Assembly (NCBI RefSeq): GCF_018304945.1
Contig: NZ_JAGQEE010000007.1
Location: 1-64,000, forward strand
Reading direction: 5' to 3'
Source: Collimonas humicola
GTDB taxonomy: Bacteria > Pseudomonadota > Gammaproteobacteria > Burkholderiales > Burkholderiaceae_D
Length of the DNA stretch: 64,000 bases
Shown here: piece after piece, positions 26,409-36,694 of the stretch
Numbering within the stretch: position 1 is the stretch's first letter
Layout: the number at the start of each line of letters is the position of its first letter
Translations under genes and position numbers: made by a program
The notes under the pieces: generated by a model
What the model was told of the DNA's origin: nothing
The model's input: only the letters and a program-made list of their open reading frames with translations
The model's database searches: none

Positions 26409-27265
26409 TGAAAACTCTCTATATTGATCACAATGTCCTGACTCATGAGGACAACTGGGAAAACTTGCGTGGAATCGTTGCTAATCACGACATACGCTTG
26501 GTTATCTCTGGCTGGAATATGATTGAAATTGAGCAAGGCGAAGATCGTGAACAAAAGGTTCGGCGAATAGAATTCATTTTGTCCTTAACGCCGATATACA
26601 TCCATGAGATGCAAACTTTGCAAAGATACGAGTTGAGAAGCTTTCTCTGGTTGTATTTTTTTCGGGCGGGGATGTTCCCGTTCATTCCCTTTAAAGTCAG
26701 GTTTTCGTCGATCCTACTCGATGATTTCAACATTCGTGTCCGTGACGACTATTCGATGATGGACTATATGCAAACCGCGAAATTAGGTGACCTTGCGAGC
26801 ATAGAAAAAGCTAAAAGCGATTTGGTTAATGTTCTGACTACGCTACAGAAGGCGGATCGACGAAGGCTGAAAGAACTAGATGAAACCATTTTCATCACTC
26901 ACCTTAACACCCTTTTCCCAAAACAATGGCCGGACGGAACCTCAATCGTCCCTAAAGACTGGCTCAACATGGGGCGGTATTGTTACCAGAACCGAGAGAA
27001 GCTATATCGATCATCACCTGCGCTATTGGCTGAAAGTGCAATGGCGGATAAACGAAGACAGGACTCTACGAGAAAACCAAATCGGGGTGATGCAGCAGAC
27101 CTGATGCACTGCACACTCGGGTTGGCGTACTGCGACTACTTTGTCACTGGCGATGGCTTTGCAGCGAAGTGCACCGAATATGCACAGAGTCAGCTTAAAG
27201 CTAAAGGGGTTCGCGCCGCTGCGCCATTTAAGTCTCTGCAAGCGTTTTGCGATCACCTTCGTTAG
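26408..27265 (+). CDS. PIN-like nuclease domain protein, stand-alone
   Basis: 285 aa from the ATG at 26408 (an in-frame ATG at 26399 adds three residues). The N terminus KTLYIDHNVL gives the first PIN acidic residue. Near the C terminus, GDAADLMHCTLGLAYC and DYFVTGDGFAAKC have the D-x-x-x-H and T-x-D spacing of PIN nucleases. About 180 residues lie between, much more than in VapC toxins (about 130 aa in all). Codons are markedly AT-rich against neighbours, so horizontal origin is likely. No antitoxin is visible. An RNase in defence or toxin function is inferred. Confidence 0.65.
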   Translation: MKTLYIDHNVLTHEDNWENLRGIVANHDIRLVISGWNMIEIEQGEDREQKVRRIEFILSLTPIYIHEMQTLQRYELRSFLWLYFFRAGMFPFIPFKVRFSSILLDDFNIRVRDDYSMMDYMQTAKLGDLASIEKAKSDLVNVLTTLQKADRRRLKELDETIFITHLNTLFPKQWPDGTSIVPKDWLNMGRYCYQNREKLYRSSPALLAESAMADKRRQDSTRKPNRGDAADLMHCTLGLAYCDYFVTGDGFAAKCTEYAQSQLKAKGVRAAAPFKSLQAFCDHLR

Positions 27266-27370
27266 TGGCACAGCGCAAAAAAACTTGCAACGGCTTGGGT
27301 CAAGTCTTGCAATGACACATGACGCACTTCAATTTGCGATTTGTTAGTAGATGGCTCCTGCAAGCGGCCG

Positions 27371-27394
27371 CCGGATTAAGAGTCCGCTACTCTA
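27371..27394 (-). other. tRNA-Lys(CTT) anticodon-arm fragment, possible attachment-site remnant
   Basis: Read on the minus strand, TAGAGTAGCGGACTCTTAATCCGG matches the D-stem/anticodon-arm part of a bacterial tRNA-Lys with CTT anticodon. The acceptor and T arms are absent, so it is not a functional tRNA. Integrases often recombine in tRNA genes, so such a fragment at the edge of a low-GC island may mark an old att site. Confidence 0.5.
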
Positions 27395-27443
27395 TTAAAT
27401 TATTTGTGCCAAATTTTGGCTCATTTGAGCTGGAATATGGCTC

Positions 27444-27768
27444 ATGAGTAAAATCAGCGATGCACGAGAGATGCTGTTGCCGTTTGAGAACCGCATCAAG
27501 TCGAAAAATAGTACTGACGATCAATGGTCCAACGGAATACCGGAGGAAACGGGAGGGGGAAATTATTTTCTTATTTCCGTCATGGGCGGACCCGAGATCC
27601 AGTTAATCGGCAAGCCTGCTGAGCATAGTGGAGCTCGATGATCTCGTAAAAATTGGGCGGCGCAGAATCTGGTCCTTTACCGAATTTGAGTTTGATGCCT
27701 ACCTTCGCAGCGGCAAAGAGCTCTATTTAAAGATCAAGAATTACTCTCAAAAAATCCGTTCATGCTGA
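27444..27768 (+). pseudogene. Hypothetical gene disrupted by a frameshift
   Basis: The frame from the ATG at 27444 runs through GGNYFLISVMGGPEIQLIGK and stops at about 27641. The +1 frame continues as protein-like sequence (SIVELDDLVKIGRRRIWSF, then EFEFDAYLRSGKELYLKIKN) to TGA at 27766-27768. One lost base between about 27600 and 27635 would restore about 107 residues. No family recognised. Its end overlaps the 3' end of the opposite-strand NTF2-like gene by 35 bases. Composition is AT-rich. Confidence 0.5.
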
Positions 27769-28093
27769 CAAGCCGACCTTGATCGTCATACTCGCCATAG
27801 CTGATCCCGGTACCGATCGTTATATTCTCCTGCGTTTTCATTTCCCAGTTGGCGACGCTTTTTTGATGGTGCGACATAAAACAGGTCGTGACAAAATGGG
27901 CGCAGGGAATCTGCTGATGCAAGTTCTCCATGTAGCTGATCAGTTCATCCCACGATGTCGCGCGCACCAGCGGGTCCGTATAAACGGCGTTGTCGGCAAG
28001 CACCTCTGAAAATGTCGCCAGTCTTTCCGCCTTGCTTGTCATTTTCCAGGCAGAAGTATATTTTTCCCAGGTCTTCTCAAGATCTGCATTCAT
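27734..28093 (-). CDS. NTF2-like/SnoaL-type small protein
   Basis: 119 aa from the start at 28093. Order of elements (helices at about 5-35, YTDPLVRATSWDELISYM, then strands ending GISYGEYDDQGRLVSMNGFF) fits the cone-shaped NTF2-like fold. Function open: enzymes and binding proteins share it. It is 20 bases downstream of the AraC-type regulator on the same strand, so the two form an operon and the regulator's ligand may relate to this protein. Confidence 0.75.
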   Translation of the reverse strand: MNADLEKTWEKYTSAWKMTSKAERLATFSEVLADNAVYTDPLVRATSWDELISYMENLHQQIPCAHFVTTCFMSHHQKSVANWEMKTQENITIGTGISYGEYDDQGRLVSMNGFFESNS

Positions 28094-28113
28094 ATCCGTT
28101 GTTCCTGTCGTGA

Positions 28114-28983
28114 TCAATTTATCGGGATGGCGTAGTGCATGACTGACGCGTCGGAGCTGGGGTTGTAGTCCGCGCCATAGAACTCCAGATCGGTCGTATT
28201 GGCATGTCTTTTTCCGCTGCGCGGCAGCCAGGTCGAGTAAATATAGTTGATGGTGTTGTCGATCAAATTGACGGCGCCGTTGTGCATGAATTTGGCATAG
28301 GTGCACACGGGGATTTTGATCGCCAGCATCCCGTCCGGAATATCTGTGAGCGCGGTCACTTCAATCGCGCAAAAATATTCCAGTTCATCGCTGTTCTCTG
28401 TGATCTGCCTGACGACGCCGTAGCAAGTGCCGCCAACTGTGTGTTTGATTTCAGATAGCCGTGCAATGAATTGCTGCCACAGAGGCGGGAGCTTTTCACC
28501 GATATTGTTTTTCTCTGAATCGGTGCCAAAGAAGCTGGTCCTTAACCCGACAAGGTGCATTTCCTTTTGCTTGTAAATCTCGGGGACGGTATTCATCCTC
28601 TTGTTGATATGTTCCAGGTAGTCTTGATCGAACTTTACCTTTTGTGGGAAAGGGCGTTTCTTTCCTGCTTTGCGATATTCGGCCGGCGTCGTGTCAAACG
28701 CGGACTTGAACGCCCGTGTAAAGCTTTCCTGGCTTTCAAAATCCGCTTCCAATGCGATGTCGATGATTTTTTTGTCGCTGTTCAACAACTGCTCAAGTGC
28801 TTTCCCCAGCCTTCGCGAGCGGATGTAGTCCTTGACAGTATCACCTGTCAATCCTTTAAAGATGCGTTGGAAATGCCATTGGCTCAGCCCGGCTCCACTT
28901 GCTACGGCACTGATGGAAATCGGCTGCTCAAGATTGGCTTCGATGTAGTCGACGCCGCGTTGGATTTGATCGAGGTAGTTCAT
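28114..28983 (-). CDS. AraC-family regulator with GyrI-like effector domain
   Basis: 289 aa. Two N-terminal AraC helix-turn-helix units (about 8-105: SAVASGAGLSQWHFQRIFKG and DFESQESFTRAFKSAFDTTP), then a GyrI-like ligand-binding domain (about 130-289, YCAIEVTALTDIPDGMLAIK). This Rob/BmrR-like layout binds hydrophobic small molecules. First gene of a two-gene operon. Confidence 0.88.
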   Translation of the reverse strand: MNYLDQIQRGVDYIEANLEQPISISAVASGAGLSQWHFQRIFKGLTGDTVKDYIRSRRLGKALEQLLNSDKKIIDIALEADFESQESFTRAFKSAFDTTPAEYRKAGKKRPFPQKVKFDQDYLEHINKRMNTVPEIYKQKEMHLVGLRTSFFGTDSEKNNIGEKLPPLWQQFIARLSEIKHTVGGTCYGVVRQITENSDELEYFCAIEVTALTDIPDGMLAIKIPVCTYAKFMHNGAVNLIDNTINYIYSTWLPRSGKRHANTTDLEFYGADYNPSSDASVMHYAIPIN

Positions 28984-29179
28984 TGGTTCTCCTTAGTGAA
29001 CCAATGATAAAAGGATTCAAATCCGGGGTTTTGATATTTTGTGCTCGATTTTGAGCTGCATGACAGCTGGCGTGTAGCCTTGAATATCGGGGCGGAGCTG
29101 AGGCGGACTTGGCTGCTGTTGGCCGCCGGATTGGGGTCAGCGTTGTCGTGAGGAATTGCAGATTTTCGGGACAAAAGAA

Positions 29180-29207
29180 AAGGGGCCACATTTGCATGTG
29201 GCCCCTT
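29180..29207 (-). terminator. Intrinsic terminator of tRNA-Asn
   Basis: Perfect 12-bp stem AAGGGGCCACAT / ATGTGGCCCCTT with a 4-base loop. On the minus strand it is followed by TTTTCTTTT, eight bases past the tRNA CCA end. Confidence 0.9.
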
Positions 29208-29214
29208 AGAATCT

Positions 29215-29290
29215 TGGCTCCCCGACCTGGACTCGAACCAGGGACCTGCGGATTAACAGTCCGTCGCTCTACCGACTGAGCTATCAGGGA
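29215..29290 (-). tRNA. tRNA-Asn (anticodon GTT)
   Basis: 76 bases, cloverleaf complete. Acceptor TCCCTGA pairs with TCGGGGA (one T-G pair), D arm AGCTCAGTCGGTAGAGC, anticodon loop CTGTTAA with GTT at complement 29255-29257, T arm with GGTTCGAGTCC, encoded CCA at 29215-29217. A single tRNA with its own promoter and terminator. Confidence 0.97.
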
Positions 29291-29305
29291 ATTGAAAGAA
29301 GCAGA

Positions 29306-29335
29306 ATTATAGTCTTGAATCGGCTGCGTTGTCAA
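29306..29335 (-). promoter_or_regulatory. Sigma-70 promoter of tRNA-Asn
   Basis: On the minus strand TTGACA (complement 29330-29335), an 18-base spacer, then TATAAT (complement 29306-29311). Both hexamers are perfect consensus, and the tRNA starts 15 bases after the -10 box. Confidence 0.9.
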
Positions 29336-29360
29336 AGCTTTTTCTAAACTTTTCTACATC

Positions 29361-29391
29361 TCCCGAAGCGTTTGTTACAACTGCTTCGGGA
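29361..29391 (-). terminator. Hairpin after the aminotransferase gene
   Basis: Stem TCCCGAAGC / GCTTCGGGA with a 13-base loop, nine bases past the aminotransferase stop. There is no T-run on the minus strand, so it may be a weak terminator or an mRNA-stabilising hairpin. Confidence 0.45.
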
Positions 29392-29399
29392 CCCGAATA

Positions 29400-30617
29400 T
29401 TACAGGACTTTTGCGATTGCGGCGACAACATTGTCAATATTTTTTGAATTCAGCGCGGCGACGCAGATACGGCCTGTGTCGACAGCGTAGATCGAGAATT
29501 CGTCGCGCAGGCGTTCGACCTGGGCCTTGGTCAGGCCGGAGTAGGAAAACATGCCGCGTTGCTTGGTCACGAAATCGAAGTCGTGGCCTGGGGCCTGTTC
29601 TTTCAGTTTCTTGACCAGCAGGTGGCGCATTTCGCGGATGCGGACGCGCATGCCGGCCAGTTCTTCTTCCCACAGCTTGCGCAGCTCCGGCGACGACAGG
29701 GCGGTGGCGACTACCTGGCCGCCGTGGATAGGCGGATTGGAGTAGTTGGTGCGCACCACGCGCTTGAGCTGCGACAGCACGCGGCCGGCTTCTTCCTTGC
29801 TGGCGGCGACGATGCTCAGGGCGCCTACGCGTTCGCCATACAGCGAGAACGATTTCGAGAACGAGTTGGAGACGAACAGCGGGCCGCCGGCTTCGGTGAA
29901 GCGGCGCACTACCTGGCCGTCGGCTTCGATGCCGTCGCCAAAGCCTTGGTAGGCCATGTCGAGGAAGGGAATCAGGCCGCGCTGGGTGACGACTTCGATG
30001 ACCTGGGTCCACTCGGCGTCGCTCAGATCGGCGCCGGTCGGATTGTGGCAGCAGGCGTGCAGCACGACGACCGAGCCGCTCGGCATGGTCTTCAGCGCGT
30101 CCAGCATGCCGCTGAAGTTGACGCCGCGTGTGCTTGGATCGTAGTAAGGATAGTTGTTGACGGTGAAGCCGGCCGATTCAAACAGGGCGCGGTGGTTTTC
30201 CCAGCTTGGGTCGCTGATCCAGACTTGCGCGTCGGCGGCGGCGAAGCGCTTGAGGAAATCGGCGCCCAGTTTCAATGCGCCGGTGCCGCCGATGGCCTGC
30301 ACGGTGATAGCACGTTTCTCTTGCACGACGGCGCTGTCGGCGCCGAATACCAGTTCTTGCACAGCCTTGTCGTAAGCGGCCAGGCCTTCGATCGGCAGGT
30401 AGGTGCGCGGCGACAGTTTTTCGATCAGCTGCGCTTCCGCTTTTTGCACGCACTCCAGCAGCGGCACCTTGCCGTTATCATCGTAGTAGACGCCGACGCC
30501 GAGGTTGGTTTTGCCTGGATTCTGATCCGCATTGAAACCTTCGGTAATGCCGAGGATGGGATCGCGCGGCGCCATTTCGATGGCGGTGAAGAGGGAGGCT
30601 GAAAGAGGTGCGTTCAT
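29400..30617 (-). CDS. tyrB: Aromatic/aspartate aminotransferase, class I
   Basis: 405 aa from the start at 30617 (MNAPLSAS); a longer frame adds nine unconserved residues. Fold-type I PLP motifs: ACCHNPTGADL (Asn and Pro of the cofactor pocket), DMAYQGFGDG (Asp/Tyr), and SNSFSKSFSLYGERVG with the Schiff-base Lys. NPPIHGG is the conserved Iota-subgroup segment of the AspC/TyrB family. Transfers amino groups between glutamate and aromatic 2-oxo acids or oxaloacetate. Divergent from uvrB. Confidence 0.87.
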   Translation of the reverse strand: MNAPLSASLFTAIEMAPRDPILGITEGFNADQNPGKTNLGVGVYYDDNGKVPLLECVQKAEAQLIEKLSPRTYLPIEGLAAYDKAVQELVFGADSAVVQEKRAITVQAIGGTGALKLGADFLKRFAAADAQVWISDPSWENHRALFESAGFTVNNYPYYDPSTRGVNFSGMLDALKTMPSGSVVVLHACCHNPTGADLSDAEWTQVIEVVTQRGLIPFLDMAYQGFGDGIEADGQVVRRFTEAGGPLFVSNSFSKSFSLYGERVGALSIVAASKEEAGRVLSQLKRVVRTNYSNPPIHGGQVVATALSSPELRKLWEEELAGMRVRIREMRHLLVKKLKEQAPGHDFDFVTKQRGMFSYSGLTKAQVERLRDEFSIYAVDTGRICVAALNSKNIDNVVAAIAKVL

Positions 30618-30743
30618 CGTGATAACATAAAAAGTTGGCTGCAAAGCGTTTCTTGTAGCCGGGTTGAATGCTGTGCCGGGTCACGAATACATCGCTGATC
30701 GGCGCGGATTTACTGCCGTCTATTTTACCAAAGGTCGAGGCCC

Positions 30744-32825
<2,082 letters not shown>

Positions 32826-32917
32826 CGCCAGCGCTGTTGAGTGAGTTGGTGCGTCGCCCCGCGCATGCGGAGCAACTTGTTGCTTTGTGTGTTTAAACTG
32901 TATTTTTTTAATGGCTT

Positions 32918-33709
32918 ATGACTGATTTTCTACCCGCTTCAATCCGCGCCGCCTTGAATGGCGTGCATCCCTCCTGGCTCGCGATCCTGGAAACCGGCCT
33001 GCGCGCCGTGGCGCAAGCGAGTCCGACGTACTTGCAGGATCTGGCCGCGGCCGACTACCTGCCGACCGAAGGCCGCATGTTTGCCGCCTTCACCCAGCCG
33101 CTGCAGGCGGTCCGTTATGTGCTGGTAGGCGAGGGTCCCTATCCGCGCGCCGCCAGCGCCACCGGCGTCTGCTTCATGGACGGCGCGGTCGGCTCCCTGT
33201 GGTCCGACAAGGGTTTGTCCAAGCAGGTGAACCGCGCTACCTCGCTGCGCAATTTCATGAAGATGCTGCTGGTGGCCGATGGCCAGCTGGCCATCGAAAG
33301 CACCACCGGGGATGCGATGTCCGGCGTGGCGCAGCAGGCGCAACTGCCCGGCTCGCCGGCGATCCAGCTGCTGGCGGACTTGCAGGACAACATGGTGGGG
33401 CAAGGATTCCTGTTGCTGAATGCGTCGCTGGTGTTCCGCTCCGACGTGCCGCCGGTGAAGGATGCCAAGGCCTGGCAGCCCTTCATGCAGGCGGTGCTGC
33501 AGGGTCTGGCGGCCGCTGCCGAAGGTCGTGGCGCGGCGCTGCCGACGCTGGTGCTGTGGGGGAAAATCGCCGAGCAGCTGAATGCCTATGCGGTCACCGC
33601 GCAGTTCCCGAAGGCGGTCGCCGAGCATCCCTACAATCTCAGCTTTATCGGCAACGTCGGCATGCAAGCCCTGTTCGGGCCGATGCGGTTGCTGAAGCGC
33701 GCGCAGTAG
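32918..33709 (+). CDS. Uracil-DNA-glycosylase-like protein with altered active-site motif
   Basis: 263 aa. The overall pattern is that of family-1 UDG: the water-activating loop region (YVLVGEGPYP, where active UNG has GQDPYH), FLLLNASLVF (compare LLLN in UNG), VLWGKIAEQL, and AEHPYNLSFIGN (compare HPSPLS). In GEGPYP the catalytic Asp of GQDPYH is replaced by Gly and the His by Pro, so normal uracil excision is doubtful. Located 92 bases after uvrB, probably co-transcribed. It could be a DNA-binding relative or a glycosylase with another mechanism. Confidence 0.7.
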   Translation: MTDFLPASIRAALNGVHPSWLAILETGLRAVAQASPTYLQDLAAADYLPTEGRMFAAFTQPLQAVRYVLVGEGPYPRAASATGVCFMDGAVGSLWSDKGLSKQVNRATSLRNFMKMLLVADGQLAIESTTGDAMSGVAQQAQLPGSPAIQLLADLQDNMVGQGFLLLNASLVFRSDVPPVKDAKAWQPFMQAVLQGLAAAAEGRGAALPTLVLWGKIAEQLNAYAVTAQFPKAVAEHPYNLSFIGNVGMQALFGPMRLLKRAQ

Positions 33710-33766
33710 GCGCGCTTCACGATGCTAGCCCGGGCTGGCCCAGGCTTAAATCATTAAATAATTAAA

Positions 33767-34540
33767 TTAAATCAGGCTCATCTGGCGCAGGTCGGTTTCG
33801 GCCTGGGCAGCGGTCTTGTCCGCCTCTGGCTCCGCTTCCGGTTCCGGCGCAAAGTCGAACTGCGGAGCGGCAGGCGCCTTTTTCGGTGCAGGGGCGGGCG
33901 CCGGCTTGACCCGCTTGCTGCCCACCGCGGCAGTGGACAGCCAGCGCTTGAGCATGTCGTCGAACAGCGCCAGCATTCCTTCCGGCACTTCCTGGGTATA
34001 AGCCTGGCGAATCACGATGCCGTCCCACATCGCGGTCAGCAGCAGCGCCGCCTGCTGGGCATCGAGCGCAGTGTCGATCTGGCCGCGTTCCTGGGCGGTG
34101 CGCAGCATGTCTGCCAGGCCGTCCACCCATTCCGTCTCCGCCTTCTTGATCACCGCGCCGACGCGCTTGCTGCGCAAGCCTTCGGCATAGATTTCCGTCA
34201 TCAGGCCGGCGTCGCTGACCGCCGCGTAACGCTGGGCGAAAGCGCGGGTGATGGCGGACAAGGCTTGCGGCAGGTCGTCGGTGTCGTGGAATTCCGACAG
34301 CATGGTGCGCGCCTGGCGCCGCTCATCCTCCGCCATGGCCGCGATGATGGCATCCTTGCTGGTGAAATAGCGATACACCGCGCCTGGTCCCAGGCCTACT
34401 TCGGTACAGATTTCCTGCATCGAGGTCTGGTGGAAGCCGTTCTTGCGGAAACACTTGCCGGCGGACTTCAGGATGTCGACGCGCTTCTGGTCGGCTCTCT
34501 GGGTCGGTGATTGCGGTGTCTTGGATTTGCGGATGGCCAT
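33767..34540 (-). CDS. TetR-family regulator with extended C-terminal tail
   Basis: 257 aa. N-terminal HTH (about 18-65: ILKSAGKCFRKNGFHQTSMQ, VGLGPGAVYRYFTSKDAIIA), then a helical ligand domain to about residue 205. The last 50 residues are low-complexity Ala/Pro/Lys/Glu (APAPAPKKAPAAP) and not part of the TetR core. Target unknown; it faces the iscR promoter region divergently. Confidence 0.85.
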   Translation of the reverse strand: MAIRKSKTPQSPTQRADQKRVDILKSAGKCFRKNGFHQTSMQEICTEVGLGPGAVYRYFTSKDAIIAAMAEDERRQARTMLSEFHDTDDLPQALSAITRAFAQRYAAVSDAGLMTEIYAEGLRSKRVGAVIKKAETEWVDGLADMLRTAQERGQIDTALDAQQAALLLTAMWDGIVIRQAYTQEVPEGMLALFDDMLKRWLSTAAVGSKRVKPAPAPAPKKAPAAPQFDFAPEPEAEPEADKTAAQAETDLRQMSLI

Positions 34541-34868
34541 GCTAAGCGTGTCGAAAGAGTACTGTGCGGGAGGGTCGACATTATAGGTTTAAGCGTCGCT
34601 TCCTTGCATAAATTTTTTGCAGGAAACGATTTTTCCCTGCTGCCGCTCTATAAGAAATGCCTCATTTTTCCCTGAAATCAGGGCTTTTCGGCATACCCCG
34701 CATTTCCGTGGTTGATTAAATGGCAATCGCCTTGAAAGCCATGGCTGGCGCGGGATTCCGGGAATCGGGTAATACCTGACGGATTCACTCAAGTTTGGTA
34801 TACTGTCGTCACACTTCGCTTTTCCTGAACGGAAGGCGCGGATAGATAGGTTTAAGAGCGGAGATTAC
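34541..34868. other. Divergent intergenic region, tetR-type gene / iscR
   Basis: 328 bases. The right-hand part holds the iscR promoter and operator, listed separately. In 34541-34760 I see no gene. Confidence 0.65.
34772..34804 (+). promoter_or_regulatory. iscR promoter with type 1 IscR operator
   Basis: -35 CTGACG (34776-34781), 17-base spacer, -10 TATACT (34799-34804). The 25 bases 34772-34796 match the IscR type 1 consensus ATASYYGACTRWWWYAGTCRRSTAT at 22 positions by my count, and overlap the -35 and spacer. IscR with a [2Fe-2S] cluster should therefore repress its own operon, as in E. coli. Confidence 0.8.
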
Positions 34869-35363
34869 ATGCGTCTGACGACAAAAGGCCGGTTTGCGGT
34901 AACTGCGATGATCGATTTGGCATTGCGCCAGGGCAAGGGTCCTGTGACCTTGTCCGCCATCAGCGAGCGGCAAGAGATTTCCCTATCGTATCTGGAACAA
35001 TTGTTCGGTAAGTTGCGCCGTCACCAGATTGTCGAATCCGTACGTGGGCCAGGCGGCGGATACAACCTGGCGCGCAAGGCGGAAGACGTCACTGTGGCCG
35101 ATATCATCATCGCGGTCGACGAGCCGCTGGATGCGACCCAGTGCGGCGGCAAGGAAAATTGCCATAGCCCGGACCACGAAGGCGGCAGCCGCTGCATGAC
35201 GCACGATCTGTGGTCGACCCTGAACGCCAAGATGGTCGAATATCTGGATTCGGTGTCGCTGAAGGATTTGGTGGATCAACAACATGCGCAGCAGCACGCG
35301 CAGCAAAAGAAGACCCTGGAACAAAATGTGGTGGTGATGCACCGGTCCCACCTGGTTGCTTGA
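34869..35363 (+). CDS. iscR: Fe-S cluster-sensing regulator IscR
   Basis: 164 aa. Rrf2-type winged HTH ([47 protein letters not shown]). Cluster ligands: C92, C98, and C109 followed by H112 (CMTH). E. coli has C92, C98, C104 and H107, so the last spacing is five residues longer here. Represses isc when loaded with a [2Fe-2S] cluster. First gene of the isc operon; GGAG lies upstream. Confidence 0.95.
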   Translation: MRLTTKGRFAVTAMIDLALRQGKGPVTLSAISERQEISLSYLEQLFGKLRRHQIVESVRGPGGGYNLARKAEDVTVADIIIAVDEPLDATQCGGKENCHSPDHEGGSRCMTHDLWSTLNAKMVEYLDSVSLKDLVDQQHAQQHAQQKKTLEQNVVVMHRSHLVA

Positions 35364-35380
35364 TTGGAGCTCAAAATAGT

Positions 35381-36634
35381 ATGAACGCACCCTTGGAAAA
35401 AAGCCTGATAGACACATTGAAGGCGCCTCACTTCCCGATTTACATGGATTATTCGGCAACCACGCCGATCGATCCACGTGTTGCCGACAAGATGATTCCC
35501 TACCTGCGCGAGCAGTTCGGCAATCCGGCTTCGCGCAGCCACATGTATGGCTGGTCCGCTGAAAAAGCCGTCGAAGACGCGCGCGAGCAGGTCGCCAAGC
35601 TGGTCAACGCCGATTCGCGCGAGATCATCTGGACTTCCGGCGCCACCGAAGGCAACAACCTGGCGATCAAGGGCGCGGCCAATTTCTACAAGACCAAGGG
35701 CAAGCACATCATCACCGTCAAGACCGAACACAAGGCGGTGCTGGACGTGGTGCGCGAACTGGAGCGCCAGGGTTTCGAGGCGACTTACCTGCAACCGCAG
35801 GACAACGGCCTGATCACGCTGGAACAGCTGGAAGCGGCGATCCGCCCGGACACCATCCTGATCTCGGTCATGTTGGTGAACAATGAAATCGGCGTGATCC
35901 AGCCTATAGAAGAAATCGGCGAACTGTGCCGCCAGAAGGGCATCATTTTCCATTGCGACGCGGCGCAAGCCACCGGCAAGGTCGTGATCGACCTGGAAAA
36001 ATGGAAAGTCGACCTGATGACTTTCACAGCGCACAAGACTTACGGTCCGAAGGGCGTCGGCGCCCTGTATGTGCGGCGCAAGCCGCGCGTGCGCCTGGAA
36101 GCGCAGATGCACGGCGGCGGCCACGAGCGCGGCCTGCGTTCGGGCACTTTGCCTACCCACCAGATCGTCGGCATGGGCGCGGCCTTTGAAATCGCCCGTG
36201 AAGAAATGGATGAAGAAATCGTCCGCATCAAGGCGCTGCGCGACCGCCTGGCGGCCGGCCTGCAAACGATCGAAGAAGTGTATGTCAACGGCGACATGGC
36301 GCACCGCGTGCCGCACAACCTGAATGTCAGCTTCAACTATGTTGAAGGCGAATCGCTGATCATGGCGATCAAGGACATCGCGGTCTCGTCCGGCTCGGCC
36401 TGCACCTCGGCCAGCCTGGAGCCGTCGTACGTATTGCGCGCGCTGGGCCGCAGCGACGAATTGGCGCACAGCTCGATCCGCTTCACCATCGGCCGTTTCA
36501 CGACCGAAGAAGACATCGATTTCACGATTGAACTGATCAAGACCAAGGTTGCGAAACTGCGTGAGCTGTCGCCGCTGTGGGATATGTATAAAGACGGGAT
36601 CGATATCAGTACGATCCAATGGGCGGCGCACTAA
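35381..36634 (+). CDS. iscS: Cysteine desulfurase IscS
   Basis: 417 aa from the ATG at 35381 (GGAG at 35366-35369). [19 protein letters not shown] at the N terminus, PLP Lys in [11 protein letters not shown], and the mobile Cys loop [17 protein letters not shown]. Removes sulfur from cysteine and passes it to IscU. It starts 17 bases after iscR. Confidence 0.97.
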   Translation: MNAPLEKSLIDTLKAPHFPIYMDYSATTPIDPRVADKMIPYLREQFGNPASRSHMYGWSAEKAVEDAREQVAKLVNADSREIIWTSGATEGNNLAIKGAANFYKTKGKHIITVKTEHKAVLDVVRELERQGFEATYLQPQDNGLITLEQLEAAIRPDTILISVMLVNNEIGVIQPIEEIGELCRQKGIIFHCDAAQATGKVVIDLEKWKVDLMTFTAHKTYGPKGVGALYVRRKPRVRLEAQMHGGGHERGLRSGTLPTHQIVGMGAAFEIAREEMDEEIVRIKALRDRLAAGLQTIEEVYVNGDMAHRVPHNLNVSFNYVEGESLIMAIKDIAVSSGSACTSASLEPSYVLRALGRSDELAHSSIRFTIGRFTTEEDIDFTIELIKTKVAKLRELSPLWDMYKDGIDISTIQWAAH

Positions 36635-36694
36635 GCTATTTCTCTGCGGCTGGTTGAGTCTTCAGCGCCGCAGCATCATACAAGGAGCAACAAA

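Noticed and set aside
29559-30602. A 347-codon frame antisense to the aminotransferase
   Set aside because: Shadow frame with biased composition and no motif.
30618-30743. LexA (SOS) box upstream of uvrB
   Set aside because: The closest candidate, CTGTGCCGGGTCACGA, has two mismatches in the second half-site ACAG.
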